Origin: Arenibacter palladensis
GTDB taxonomy: Bacteria > Bacteroidota > Bacteroidia > Flavobacteriales > Flavobacteriaceae
Reading direction: 5' to 3'
NCBI RefSeq assembly: GCF_900129275.1
Contig: NZ_FQUX01000002.1
Span: 854,301 to 918,300, forward strand
Length of the DNA stretch: 64,000 nt
How positions within the stretch are numbered: the stretch's first letter is position 1; the number at the start of each line of letters is the position of its first letter. Shown here one piece after another: positions 9,851 through 18,238 of the stretch. The notes under the pieces are model-generated. The model searched no databases. It was not told the DNA's origin and saw only the letters and a list, made by a program, of their open reading frames with translations. The position numbers were made by a program, and so were the translations under genes.

Positions 9851-10056
9851 ATGTATAAAGTTGAGGATTTGAAAATATGGAAGAAGTCTATAGAATTGGC
9901 TAAAACTGTATTTCCTCTTGTCTCTGAACTATGAACTCCAAACTCAATTAATATTATTGATAGATTTAAATATAGTTACAAAAGAAAAAGTACAACCAGT
10001 TATTGAAACATGTATTGAAATCCAAAAAATGAACTATTCATTTCAAAGAAAATTAT
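9851..10056 (+). pseudogene. Decayed four-helix-bundle (S23/IVP-type) protein gene
   Basis: An ATG at 9851 opens a 27-codon frame starting MYKVEDLKIWKKSIELAK, which matches the N-terminus of the 23S-rRNA-intervening-sequence/four-helix-bundle proteins. It stops at TGA 9932-9934. Beyond the stop, another frame still reads like a C-terminal piece (LDLNIVTKEKVQPVIETCIE). About half the usual 115-120 residues are missing, so the gene is deleted internally. It is flanked by short CTCAATACTAAAAT-type direct repeats and sits between two beta-oxidation genes, as expected of a late insertion that decayed. Confidence 0.6.
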
Positions 10057-10060
10057 AATT

Positions 10061-10095
10061 CTCAATACTAAAATCTCAATACTCAATACTAAAAT
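10061..10095. repeat. Short direct repeats CTCAATACTAAAAT
   Basis: CTCAATACTAAAAT occurs at 10061-10074 and again at 10082-10095, with a partial copy CTCAATA between them. The repeats lie just upstream of the thiolase ATG and next to the four-helix-bundle remnant. A diverged relative with CTCAAGTATTGAGG is at about 9811-9824. Such simple repeats around S23-type genes suggest insertion debris. Confidence 0.6.
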
Positions 10096-10098
10096 AAA

Positions 10099-11289
10099 AT
10101 GAAACAAGCCTTTATAGTAAAAGCATATAGGACTGCGGTAGGGAAAGCTCCGAAAGGTGTTTTCCGTTTTAAAAGAACGGATGAACTGGCTGCCGAAACC
10201 ATAGCGTACATGATGAATGAATTGCCACAATTGGACAAAAAACGCATTGATGACGTTATTGTTGGAAACGCTATGCCCGAGGGTTCCCAAGGTCTCAACA
10301 TGGCCAGATTAATCTCCTTAATGGGGCTTAATATTGTTGATGTGCCAGGAGTTACGGTAAATAGATTTTGTTCCTCTGGTATAGAAACTATCGGTATTGC
10401 CACCGCGAAAATCCAAGCTGGTATGGCCGACTGTATTATTGCCGGTGGTGCGGAAAGCATGAGTGCGGTTCCCATGACCGGATATAAAACGGAACTCAAC
10501 TATGACCTGGCAAAGGCAGGACACGAAGATTATTACTGGGGCATGGGAAATACTGCGGAAGCCGTAGCCAAACAATTTAATGTATCCCGTGAAGATCAGG
10601 ACGAGTTCGCCTATAATTCGCATATGAAAGCACTTAGGGCGCAAGCAGAGGATCGTTTTCAAAGTCAGATCGTACCTATTGAAGTGGAACAGACCTACGT
10701 TGACGATAACGGAAAGAGGGCAACAAAAAAATACACAGTGACCAAAGATGAGGGACCTCGTAAAGGAACCAGCAAGGAAGCTTTGGCAGGACTGCGACCT
10801 GTTTTCGCGGCAGGAGGAAGTGTTACTGCCGGTAATTCCTCACAGATGAGCGACGGAGCTGCTTTTGTACTGGTCATGAGTGAGGATATGGTAAAAGAGC
10901 TAAAATTGGAACCTATAGCCAGATTGGTCAACTATGCCGCTGCCGGCGTTGAACCAAGAATTATGGGTATTGGCCCTGTAAAAGCCATTCCCAAGGCATT
11001 AAAACAAGCAGGACTTAAACAGAACGACATTGAATTGATAGAGTTAAACGAAGCTTTCGCCTCACAGTCATTGGCTGTAATTAGAGAGCTAGACCTAAAC
11101 AATGATATTGTCAATGTAAATGGTGGTGCCATTGCTCTTGGCCACCCATTGGGCTGTACTGGAGCCAAGTTGTCCGTTCAGCTTTTTGATGAGATGAGAA
11201 AGAGGGATATGAAAGGGAAATACGGCATGGTGACCATGTGCGTAGGTACTGGTCAGGGAGCAGCGGGGATTTTTGAATTTTTGAACTAA
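10099..11289 (+). CDS. fadA: Acetyl-CoA C-acyltransferase (3-ketoacyl-CoA thiolase)
   Basis: A 396-residue thiolase catalysing the thiolytic step of beta-oxidation. The active-site Cys is in VNRFCSSGIETI, with the family landmarks GGAESMS, NEAFASQ, GGAIALGHPLGCTGA and the C-terminal CVGTGQGAA (CxGxGxG proton-relay Cys). It pairs functionally with the upstream dehydrogenase/hydratase and the downstream acyl-CoA dehydrogenase. The 291-bp gap in front of it, unusual within an operon, holds the decayed four-helix-bundle gene, so an internal promoter cannot be excluded. Confidence 0.95.
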   Translation: MKQAFIVKAYRTAVGKAPKGVFRFKRTDELAAETIAYMMNELPQLDKKRIDDVIVGNAMPEGSQGLNMARLISLMGLNIVDVPGVTVNRFCSSGIETIGIATAKIQAGMADCIIAGGAESMSAVPMTGYKTELNYDLAKAGHEDYYWGMGNTAEAVAKQFNVSREDQDEFAYNSHMKALRAQAEDRFQSQIVPIEVEQTYVDDNGKRATKKYTVTKDEGPRKGTSKEALAGLRPVFAAGGSVTAGNSSQMSDGAAFVLVMSEDMVKELKLEPIARLVNYAAAGVEPRIMGIGPVKAIPKALKQAGLKQNDIELIELNEAFASQSLAVIRELDLNNDIVNVNGGAIALGHPLGCTGAKLSVQLFDEMRKRDMKGKYGMVTMCVGTGQGAAGIFEFLN

Positions 11290-11370
11290 AAATACAAGAC
11301 TTATATATTGAGGCTATTGTTATTGCGACATACCCTTCAATGCCTATTATAAAACTTAATAACACGAACA

Positions 11371-13179
11371 ATGAGTACAGAAACAACAACTAAAGAGATA
11401 TTAAGGGGTGGACAATTCCTAGTAAAGGAAACCAACTGTGAGGATATTTTTACGCCCGAGGATTTTTCCGAGGAGCAAAAAATGATGCGCGACTCCGTTA
11501 TTGAGTTCAACGATCGGGAGATTGTGGCCAACAGGGATCGGTTTGAAGCCAAGGATTATGCCCTAACACAGGAGGTAATGACCAAGGCTGGAGAAATGGG
11601 CTTCTTGGGTGTTGCCGTTCCTGAGGCTTATGGGGGATTGGGAATGGGCTTTATATCAACCATGATCGTATGCGAATATATTTCTAGTGGAAGTGGATCT
11701 TTTAGTACAGCATTTGGTGCACATACCGGTATTGGGACCATGCCCATTACACTATACGGTACGGAAGCCCAAAAACAAAAATATGTCCCAAAATTGGCCA
11801 CTGGTGAATGGTTCGGAGCTTACTGTTTAACGGAACCAGGTGCCGGTAGTGATGCCAATTCGGGCAAAACCACGGCTACCCTTTCCGCTGATGGCAAGAG
11901 TTACAAGATCAATGGCCAAAAAATGTGGATTTCCAATGCTGGATTCTGTAAATTATTTATCGTTTTTGCAAGAATAGAAAATGACAAAAATATTACTGGG
12001 TTTATTGTTGAAAACGACCCAAGTAATGGCATTACCTTAGGGGAAGAAGAACATAAATTGGGAATTCGCGCCTCCTCTACCAGACAGGTATTCTTTAACG
12101 ATACCGTAGTTCCCGTTGAAAATATGCTTTCTGAAAGGGGAAACGGTTTTAAAATTGCCATGAACGCCCTAAATATTGGACGTATTAAATTGGCGGCCGC
12201 ATGTTTGGATTCGCAAAGGCGAATCACTACCAATGCCTTAAAGTACGCTACGGAACGTAAGCAGTTTAAAACGGCCATAGTAGATTTTGGAGCAATTAAA
12301 TCCAAATTGGCGGAAATGGCCACCAGTTTGTATGCCGGGGAAGCTGCTTCCTACAGAGCTGCCAAAAACATTGAGGACCGCATTGCTCTGCGTATGGCAG
12401 CTGGTAATAGTCATCAAGAAGCCGAACTTAAAGGTGTGGAAGAATATGCCATTGAGTGTTCCATCCTAAAAGTTGCCGTATCCGAAGACGTGCAGAACTG
12501 CTCGGACGAGGGGATCCAAATTTTTGGTGGTATGGGCTTCTCGGAAGAAACCCCAATGGAAGCCGCATGGAGAGATGCACGTATAGCCAGGATTTATGAG
12601 GGCACCAATGAAATAAACAGAATGTTGTCTGTTGGTCTGTTGATTAAAAAAGCCATGAAGGGTCATGTAGACCTACTAGGCCCGGCCACGGCCGTAGGGA
12701 ATGAACTAATGGGCATCCCCTCTTTTGACATCCCCGACTATTCGGAATTATTGTCCGAAGAGAAAGAAATGGTTGCAAAACTTAAGAAAGTGTTCTTAAT
12801 GGTAGCGGGGTCAGCGGTCCAAAAATATGGACCTGCCCTAGACGAACATCAAATGCTGCTGCTGGCTGCATCCAATGTTTTAATAGAGATTTATTTGGCA
12901 GAATCTGCAATCCTAAGAACTGAAAAAAATGTAAAACGATTTGGGGAAGAGGCCCAAAAAGAACAAATAGCTATGTCCAAATTGTACCTGTACAATGCCG
13001 TGGACACTGTTATTAAAAATGGCAAGGAAGCTATAGTTTCAATGGCCGAGGGTGATGAGCAACGTATGATGCTTATGGGCCTAAAGCGCTTTACGAAATA
13101 TACAAACCAACCCAACGTAGTTGAACTGCGAAATATAATTGCCGATAAACTCAAGGCTGAAAACAAGTATTGTTTTTAG
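11371..13179 (+). CDS. Acyl-CoA dehydrogenase
   Basis: A 602-residue FAD-dependent acyl-CoA dehydrogenase catalysing the first oxidation of beta-oxidation. Motifs visible are LTEPGAGSDANSGKT and KMWISNAGF of the middle beta domain, and GMGFSEETPMEAAWRDARIARIYEGTNEI, which contains the catalytic-Glu loop. A C-terminal extension of about 170 residues makes it longer than the usual 380-residue enzymes and resembles the VLCAD-like type. It is last in the marR-fadN-fadA set and is followed by a strong terminator. With these neighbours the operon encodes a full cycle apart from acyl activation, supplied by the ligase at 5042-6814. Confidence 0.93.
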   Translation: MSTETTTKEILRGGQFLVKETNCEDIFTPEDFSEEQKMMRDSVIEFNDREIVANRDRFEAKDYALTQEVMTKAGEMGFLGVAVPEAYGGLGMGFISTMIVCEYISSGSGSFSTAFGAHTGIGTMPITLYGTEAQKQKYVPKLATGEWFGAYCLTEPGAGSDANSGKTTATLSADGKSYKINGQKMWISNAGFCKLFIVFARIENDKNITGFIVENDPSNGITLGEEEHKLGIRASSTRQVFFNDTVVPVENMLSERGNGFKIAMNALNIGRIKLAAACLDSQRRITTNALKYATERKQFKTAIVDFGAIKSKLAEMATSLYAGEAASYRAAKNIEDRIALRMAAGNSHQEAELKGVEEYAIECSILKVAVSEDVQNCSDEGIQIFGGMGFSEETPMEAAWRDARIARIYEGTNEINRMLSVGLLIKKAMKGHVDLLGPATAVGNELMGIPSFDIPDYSELLSEEKEMVAKLKKVFLMVAGSAVQKYGPALDEHQMLLLAASNVLIEIYLAESAILRTEKNVKRFGEEAQKEQIAMSKLYLYNAVDTVIKNGKEAIVSMAEGDEQRMMLMGLKRFTKYTNQPNVVELRNIIADKLKAENKYCF

Positions 13180-13226
13180 TGAAGATTGACTAACTCAAGC
13201 TCATGCTTCGTAATGAAGCGAAACCG

Positions 13227-13260
13227 AAGAACCGCTCTTTTCAGAGCGGTTCTTTATTTT
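13227..13260 (+). terminator. Rho-independent terminator of the beta-oxidation operon
   Basis: A 12-bp perfect GC-rich stem AAGAACCGCTCT / AGAGCGGTTCTT (arms 13227-13238 and 13243-13254) with a TTTC loop, followed by TATTTT. Confidence 0.93.
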
Positions 13261-13874
13261 ATGACCACTTTTTCCCTTTCATTCATCAATACTTTCCAAT
13301 TGTAGTCTAAAGACGTTGATACTCCCTAACTGTCCCTTCCTTTATGTTTTATATACCACAAGAGACATATGATTGGCCTTTGTACAGTTGAATATCGTTA
13401 GTGTAGGTTCCTTGGTAAAGAACACAATCTTTGGTTAGGAGCTCAAATTAGTAGATCCATTCAGCCCTGAACTATCAAAGGGCCATAATCCAAATACTTA
13501 TCAAATAACCTAAAACAACAGCTGGTAAGCTACATCCATTATCAAACATAAAAGTGAAGACTAACGACTATTAATCGGCCCATTTTCCCAATCCTTTGTA
13601 TTTATACCGTTAGACCAAAATATTTATCGAGTTAATATTCAATTCATTTGGCACATACATTATTTAGAATTTCCTTAAATTTATGATTATGTGGTAATTA
13701 AACAGCTTATAAGAAATTTCAGGGCCCTACAAAAATTGAGAATGCTATAATGGGAAACCAATAAGCCAGGTTGAAATGGTGACAAACCATAGGGTGATAT
13801 TCAGGATTTAAGTTCATAAATCAGTTTAAATAAAATATTTTTAGTCGGTAGATAATCAATTAAAATATACAGTT
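13261..13874. other. 614-bp intergenic region without recognised gene
   Basis: Lies between the operon terminator and the response regulator. I find no ORF with recognisable family sequence, no RNA gene and no perfect TAnnTTTG box. It must contain the response-regulator promoter, which I cannot locate. Confidence 0.5.
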
Positions 13875-14312
13875 ATGAATCCTATTAACATTTTTCTAGC
13901 AGACGATGATCAAGATGATCGAGAACTTTTTATGGACGCTTTGTCCGAATTACCCATTGAAACTTCGGTAAAACAATTTCAAAACGGCGTTGATCTAATG
14001 GCTGAACTCTACTCTAGCAACCCCAAGCCAGACACTATTTTTTTGGACCTGCGTATGCCACTTATGGACGGCTTTGAATGCCTAACGGATATTCGTAGCA
14101 TTCCCGAATTATCGGAAATTCAAATAATCATTTATTCCACATCCTTTAATGAAAATGAAGTAGAACAACTGAAAGAGAGTGGGGCGAATCTTTATATAAA
14201 GAAACCCAACTCGTACAATCAATTAAAAACCGTCTTATATAAATCTCTAAAACCGTTTCAAAATACAACCTCAAAAACGAATGGCGATTTAAATTTTATG
14301 GTTATTGTCTAG
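13875..14312 (+). CDS. Response regulator, single REC domain (Rcp1-like)
   Basis: A 145-residue stand-alone receiver domain. It has the acidic pocket LADDDQDD near the start, phosphoacceptor Asp58 in IFLDLRMP, a Thr/Ser switch in IYSTS and the conserved Lys109 in YIKKP. There is no output domain, so it probably acts by protein-protein interaction or phosphotransfer, as Rcp1/CheY-like proteins do. It converges on the histidine kinase at 14465-16951 and is a paralogue of the regulator at 16957-17403. The C-terminal tail after the REC domain is short and not recognised. Confidence 0.9.
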   Translation: MNPINIFLADDDQDDRELFMDALSELPIETSVKQFQNGVDLMAELYSSNPKPDTIFLDLRMPLMDGFECLTDIRSIPELSEIQIIIYSTSFNENEVEQLKESGANLYIKKPNSYNQLKTVLYKSLKPFQNTTSKTNGDLNFMVIV

Positions 14313-14464
14313 AATTGCAACAATTGTACACCTGGTTCCTACTGTCTAAACTAATCGCATTGGTTAAATTTAATGGAATGGTATTTAACCCCAATCAAAA
14401 GAAGGTATATTCCAATCCCAACTACCCCATAGCTTCAGGGTACTACAGATCAAATTAGCGCCTT

Positions 14465-16951
14465 TTAGTCGTCCACAGGAAGATATATATTAAAAGTAGC
14501 ACCCTTGCCCAATTCACCCTGTGCCGTAATAACGCCATAGTGGTTTTCTACGATACGTTTTATTATTGCGAGTCCTATTCCTGTTCCTGGATATTCTGTC
14601 TTGCCATATAGGCGCTGGAACAGTTCAAAAATCTTTTCACTGTATTTTTGTTCAAAGCCTATGCCGTTGTCCGAAAAAGTGATATGACAATATTTAGTAT
14701 CCTCTTGAAAATATTCACCTTCCAACAACTTACCAAGAACATACTCGTTTTTTATAGTGATGTGCACTGGTTCTTCTGGTTTCGCAAACTTTAATGAATT
14801 ACTTATAAGATTATAGAATAGCTGTTTAAATTGAAATGGAATTATATTGACCATGCAAGTTTTATCTGTTTCGATAATGGCATTTTTCTGTAGAAGTTCT
14901 TCACTAAGGTCTTGTTTCACTTGCTCAATGATAAGATTAAGATTAATTCTCTCAAAATCGCCTTCTAAATTATGAGTTCGGGAATAGGCCAACAAATCGT
15001 CAATGAGCGACTGCATTCTTTCTGCGGACAATTGCATCCTTTTAAATAGATATTTTCCATTTTCGGATAGTGTATCATGGTCCTTTTCGATTATTCTGGA
15101 AGCAAAGGTTTGAATTTTTCTTAACGGCTCCTGTAAATCATGGCTAGATATGTACGCAAAGGATTGGAGTTCCTTGTTCATTTTCTGCAGTTCAATGTTC
15201 TTTTGTTCCAGCTCAGCTTGCTTTTCCTTAAGTGCATCATCCGATTCTTTTTTAACCGTAAGGTCATGCGTTACTTTTGAATATCCTATGACCTCGTTTT
15301 TTTCGTTATGCACGGCAGTGATTACGACGCTTGCCCAAAACAAAGTACCATCCTTCCTTACGCGCCATCCTTCCTGCAATGCTTTGCCTTTTTTGGCTGC
15401 CAAACCCAATAACCTTTTGGGAAGACCGCTTTTCCTATCTTCCTTCGTGTAAAAATTGGAAAAATTCTTACCTATTATCTCATCTGCCTTGTAGCCCTTA
15501 ATTTTTTCTGCCCCCGTATTCCAGTTCTCCACAATTCCCTCTGGATTCAGGTAAAGTATGGCGTAGTCCTGCACTTCTTCCACCATTAGATGATAGCGCT
15601 GTTCGCTTTTTTTAAGCGACTCGTTCAATTCCAACAGCTCTGCAGTTCGTTCCTTTACTTGTTTTTCCAATTCGTCAAGAAAAATTTTCTGTTCCTGTAT
15701 ATCCGTACTACTTCCTACCCACATTTGTATGATGCCGTCATCATTACGCTGTGGCTTTGCATGGCTCAACTGCCATCGGTATGTACCATCATGTCTTCTA
15801 AAGCGATGCTCCAATGAAAAATCCTTTCCTGTTGCGATGGAATCCTCCCAAGTCCTAAAGTTATTTTTCCTATCGTCCGGATGCACCATCTGCAACCATC
15901 CTTTATTGATTAATTGATCCTGCGACAATCCAGAAAATTCAAAAACCGATTGGTTAAAGTAATTCAGATTGCCTTCGGGATCTGCAGTCCAGACGAACTG
16001 GGGAAGTGAATCCGCCAGTAGTCTGAATTTTTTTTCACTTTCTTCTATTCCCTTTCGGGAAATTACTTGATCAGTAACTTCAATACCCAAGGCCATTATC
16101 CCTTCAATATTTCCAGAAGTATCCAAAAGTGGTTCGAAACTGAAGTTTAGATAGGCCATATTCAAATTTCCCTTCCTCATGATTTGCACCGGAAATTCTG
16201 AAGTAGAAAAAGTTTTGCCAGTATTGTAAACGTCGTCCAACAACTCTTTAATACCTTGCGACTTAAGTTCTGGCATTGCTTCCAAAATAGGTTGTCCCAA
16301 TACCTCATCCTCCCTTCTACCCCACATTTGCAATGCAAGAGAGTTGGCCAGTTCAGTAACATGGTCCTTCCCTTGAAATATAGCTATCGATACGGGAGCC
16401 TGGGCAATCATGGTGCGAAGCCTACGCTCACTTTCTTGTAATTCTCTTTTCGTAATTACGGTTTCGGTAGTCTCCGTACAGGTAACAACTACACCGTTTA
16501 CGTTGCCATTATCATCAAAAGCAGCACTGTAGCAGAATGTCCAATAAACATCCTCCATCCTCCCATTTCGGTAAAATGGCACCAATTGGTCACTATATGA
16601 AACAGGTTTGGCGGTAGTGACAACATCATTGATCAAGGGGCCAATAAAATCCCATATCTCCGGCCAAACTTCTTTGCCTCTTTTTCCTATAGCCGGATGT
16701 TTTCCCTCTTTCCCTAAACTTGGTCTGTAAGCATCATTATAAAAGCAGATAAGCTCATCACCCCAAAATAGAAACATGGGATAGGATGAGTGTAAAATTA
16801 TGGCCAGGGTAGTACGTAAACTTACAGGCCAATTACTGATAGGTCCCAGGTTTGTATTATCCCAGTCCATCTCCCTAATAAGCTTGCCCATTTGGCCACT
16901 ATTCTCAAGGAACAAGAGATTATTTGCTTTATGGGTCGAATTTAATTTCAT
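14465..16951 (-). CDS. Multi-PAS cytosolic sensor histidine kinase
   Basis: 828 residues with no signal peptide or membrane segment. Four PAS-like sensory domains lie at about 25-165, 170-300, 300-425 and 450-570, then a short coiled coil, then a HisKA domain with the phospho-His motif SSHDLQEPLRKIQ (about 600) and a HATPase domain with DNGIGFEQKY and PGTGIGLAIIKRIVE boxes. It belongs to the bacteriophytochrome-like kinase group that partners with Rcp1-type regulators. The gene starts 5 bp after the regulator at 16957-17403 and is certainly co-transcribed with it. The signal sensed is unknown; the lack of a LOV motif argues against a flavin photoreceptor. Confidence 0.92.
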   Translation of the reverse strand: MKLNSTHKANNLLFLENSGQMGKLIREMDWDNTNLGPISNWPVSLRTTLAIILHSSYPMFLFWGDELICFYNDAYRPSLGKEGKHPAIGKRGKEVWPEIWDFIGPLINDVVTTAKPVSYSDQLVPFYRNGRMEDVYWTFCYSAAFDDNGNVNGVVVTCTETTETVITKRELQESERRLRTMIAQAPVSIAIFQGKDHVTELANSLALQMWGRREDEVLGQPILEAMPELKSQGIKELLDDVYNTGKTFSTSEFPVQIMRKGNLNMAYLNFSFEPLLDTSGNIEGIMALGIEVTDQVISRKGIEESEKKFRLLADSLPQFVWTADPEGNLNYFNQSVFEFSGLSQDQLINKGWLQMVHPDDRKNNFRTWEDSIATGKDFSLEHRFRRHDGTYRWQLSHAKPQRNDDGIIQMWVGSSTDIQEQKIFLDELEKQVKERTAELLELNESLKKSEQRYHLMVEEVQDYAILYLNPEGIVENWNTGAEKIKGYKADEIIGKNFSNFYTKEDRKSGLPKRLLGLAAKKGKALQEGWRVRKDGTLFWASVVITAVHNEKNEVIGYSKVTHDLTVKKESDDALKEKQAELEQKNIELQKMNKELQSFAYISSHDLQEPLRKIQTFASRIIEKDHDTLSENGKYLFKRMQLSAERMQSLIDDLLAYSRTHNLEGDFERINLNLIIEQVKQDLSEELLQKNAIIETDKTCMVNIIPFQFKQLFYNLISNSLKFAKPEEPVHITIKNEYVLGKLLEGEYFQEDTKYCHITFSDNGIGFEQKYSEKIFELFQRLYGKTEYPGTGIGLAIIKRIVENHYGVITAQGELGKGATFNIYLPVDD

Positions 16952-16956
16952 TTACT

Positions 16957-17403
16957 TTAAGGTTGTATCTCGAATTCTTCCCTACAGGAGGGTAATACAT
17001 TTTTTTGAAGGATAAGATCAATGGTCCTACTAATTACAGATTTGAGATTAGAGAAATCCGCTGGTTTGCGAATATAGTATTGCGCCCCTTTGCCGTATAA
17101 TTGGTCCATGACATCAATATTGGAAGAGGTGGAATAAATTATTACAGGCAAATGTTTAAATTTTTCACTTTGCTTTATTTCCTCTAAACACTCCGCCCCC
17201 GATTTTCGGGGCATATTCAGATCCAAAAAGAGCATTTGCGGCAGATTGAGCAAATTGTTTTCAAGAAAATTCATAAGCTCTACCCCATTGTTAACCGTTT
17301 TCAATGTTGCACACAATGAAAGCTCTTCCAAAGCTTCCCTGAAAAACATGCAATCGTCTTCATCATCGTCTGCTAGAAGTATTTGAAAATCCATATTGGT
17401 CAC
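16957..17403 (-). CDS. Response regulator, single REC domain (Rcp1-like)
   Basis: A 148-residue stand-alone receiver domain with acidic residues LADDDEDD, phosphoacceptor Asp61 in LFLDLNMP, switch residues in IYSTSS and Lys113 in YIRKP. It is the first gene of a two-gene unit, with the PAS histidine kinase starting 5 bp downstream, so it is the likely cognate partner. A TATTTTTG box on the minus strand (17469-17476) could be its promoter, but it would leave a leader of about 60 nt and has no visible -33 partner. Confidence 0.9.
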   Translation of the reverse strand: MTNMDFQILLADDDEDDCMFFREALEELSLCATLKTVNNGVELMNFLENNLLNLPQMLFLDLNMPRKSGAECLEEIKQSEKFKHLPVIIYSTSSNIDVMDQLYGKGAQYYIRKPADFSNLKSVISRTIDLILQKNVLPSCREEFEIQP

Positions 17404-17694
17404 GTCCTGTTGGTTTAGATACTGTAATTTACAATTGCCCCGTTAATTCCATATTACGTAAAAATAAACAAAAATAAATGCCAATTGAATTTCCACCGGG
17501 ATTGTTTATAACGGGCATATTTTTTTGATTCTTCCGGACAAAATATAAGGGACCTTCTAGATATAGTATTATTTTTGGCTTATCTTCCTTGCGTATCTAC
17601 GGAAAGGCTTATACCTTTAAAAACAAATGTGTGCTTAACACGAGTTTTTAAAAGTTATGGCATTGCCAAGCACCACTGTACTTTAAAATGCCAT

Positions 17695-18195
17695 ATGATT
17701 GATTCCAAAGCCAAAACCCTAACTCCCAAAAACCTTATTTTTGCGCTTTCCACTATTCACGCCCTTTTTACTTTTGGAGCATTGCTTTTTACCATTATCG
17801 TTTTTATGATAGCCGATAAGGTTGTCCTAGAGTTCGCTAAAGATAAAAGCATTTTTGTTTACATAGTCCCCATAGTTTCCATGATCAGTTATTTTGGAAG
17901 CAATTTTTTCTTCAACAAACAATTGGCCAACATTGTCCAAAGCAAATCATTAAAGGATAAATTGGGGCCATATTTAAAGGCATGCGTGGTAAGATTTACA
18001 TTTTTAGAGGGTGCGGCAATATTGAGTACCATTGCCTATAGTTTAAATAACCATATTTTTTACCTGGTTATTTCCTTATTTTTAATTCTTTATATTTTTA
18101 AGCTAAGACCTACCAAGAAAAAGGTGATGAGCGATTTGAAATTAACCTTGGCAGATCAACAGTTTTTCCAAAAAGAGCATTGGCAAACTAAATAA
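17695..18195 (+). CDS. Small multi-pass membrane protein, function unknown
   Basis: 166 residues starting MIDSKAKTLTPKN. Upstream in-frame codons as far as 17575 translate into sequence without membrane-protein character, so this ATG is preferred. About four hydrophobic segments are visible (around 18-42, 55-72, 95-115 and 117-135), with a charged KLRPTKKK stretch after the last. I do not recognise a characterised family. It lies 43 bp before the RetSat-like oxidoreductase gene and may share its transcript. Confidence 0.7.
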   Translation: MIDSKAKTLTPKNLIFALSTIHALFTFGALLFTIIVFMIADKVVLEFAKDKSIFVYIVPIVSMISYFGSNFFFNKQLANIVQSKSLKDKLGPYLKACVVRFTFLEGAAILSTIAYSLNNHIFYLVISLFLILYIFKLRPTKKKVMSDLKLTLADQQFFQKEHWQTK

Positions 18196-18238
18196 AATTG
18201 GTCATTACCAGCAACTTGGCATAAGCTACACCCATACA

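Noticed and set aside
17575..17694. N-terminal extension of the small membrane protein
   Set aside because: The extra residues have no signal peptide or family character; the ATG at 17695 gives a clean start.
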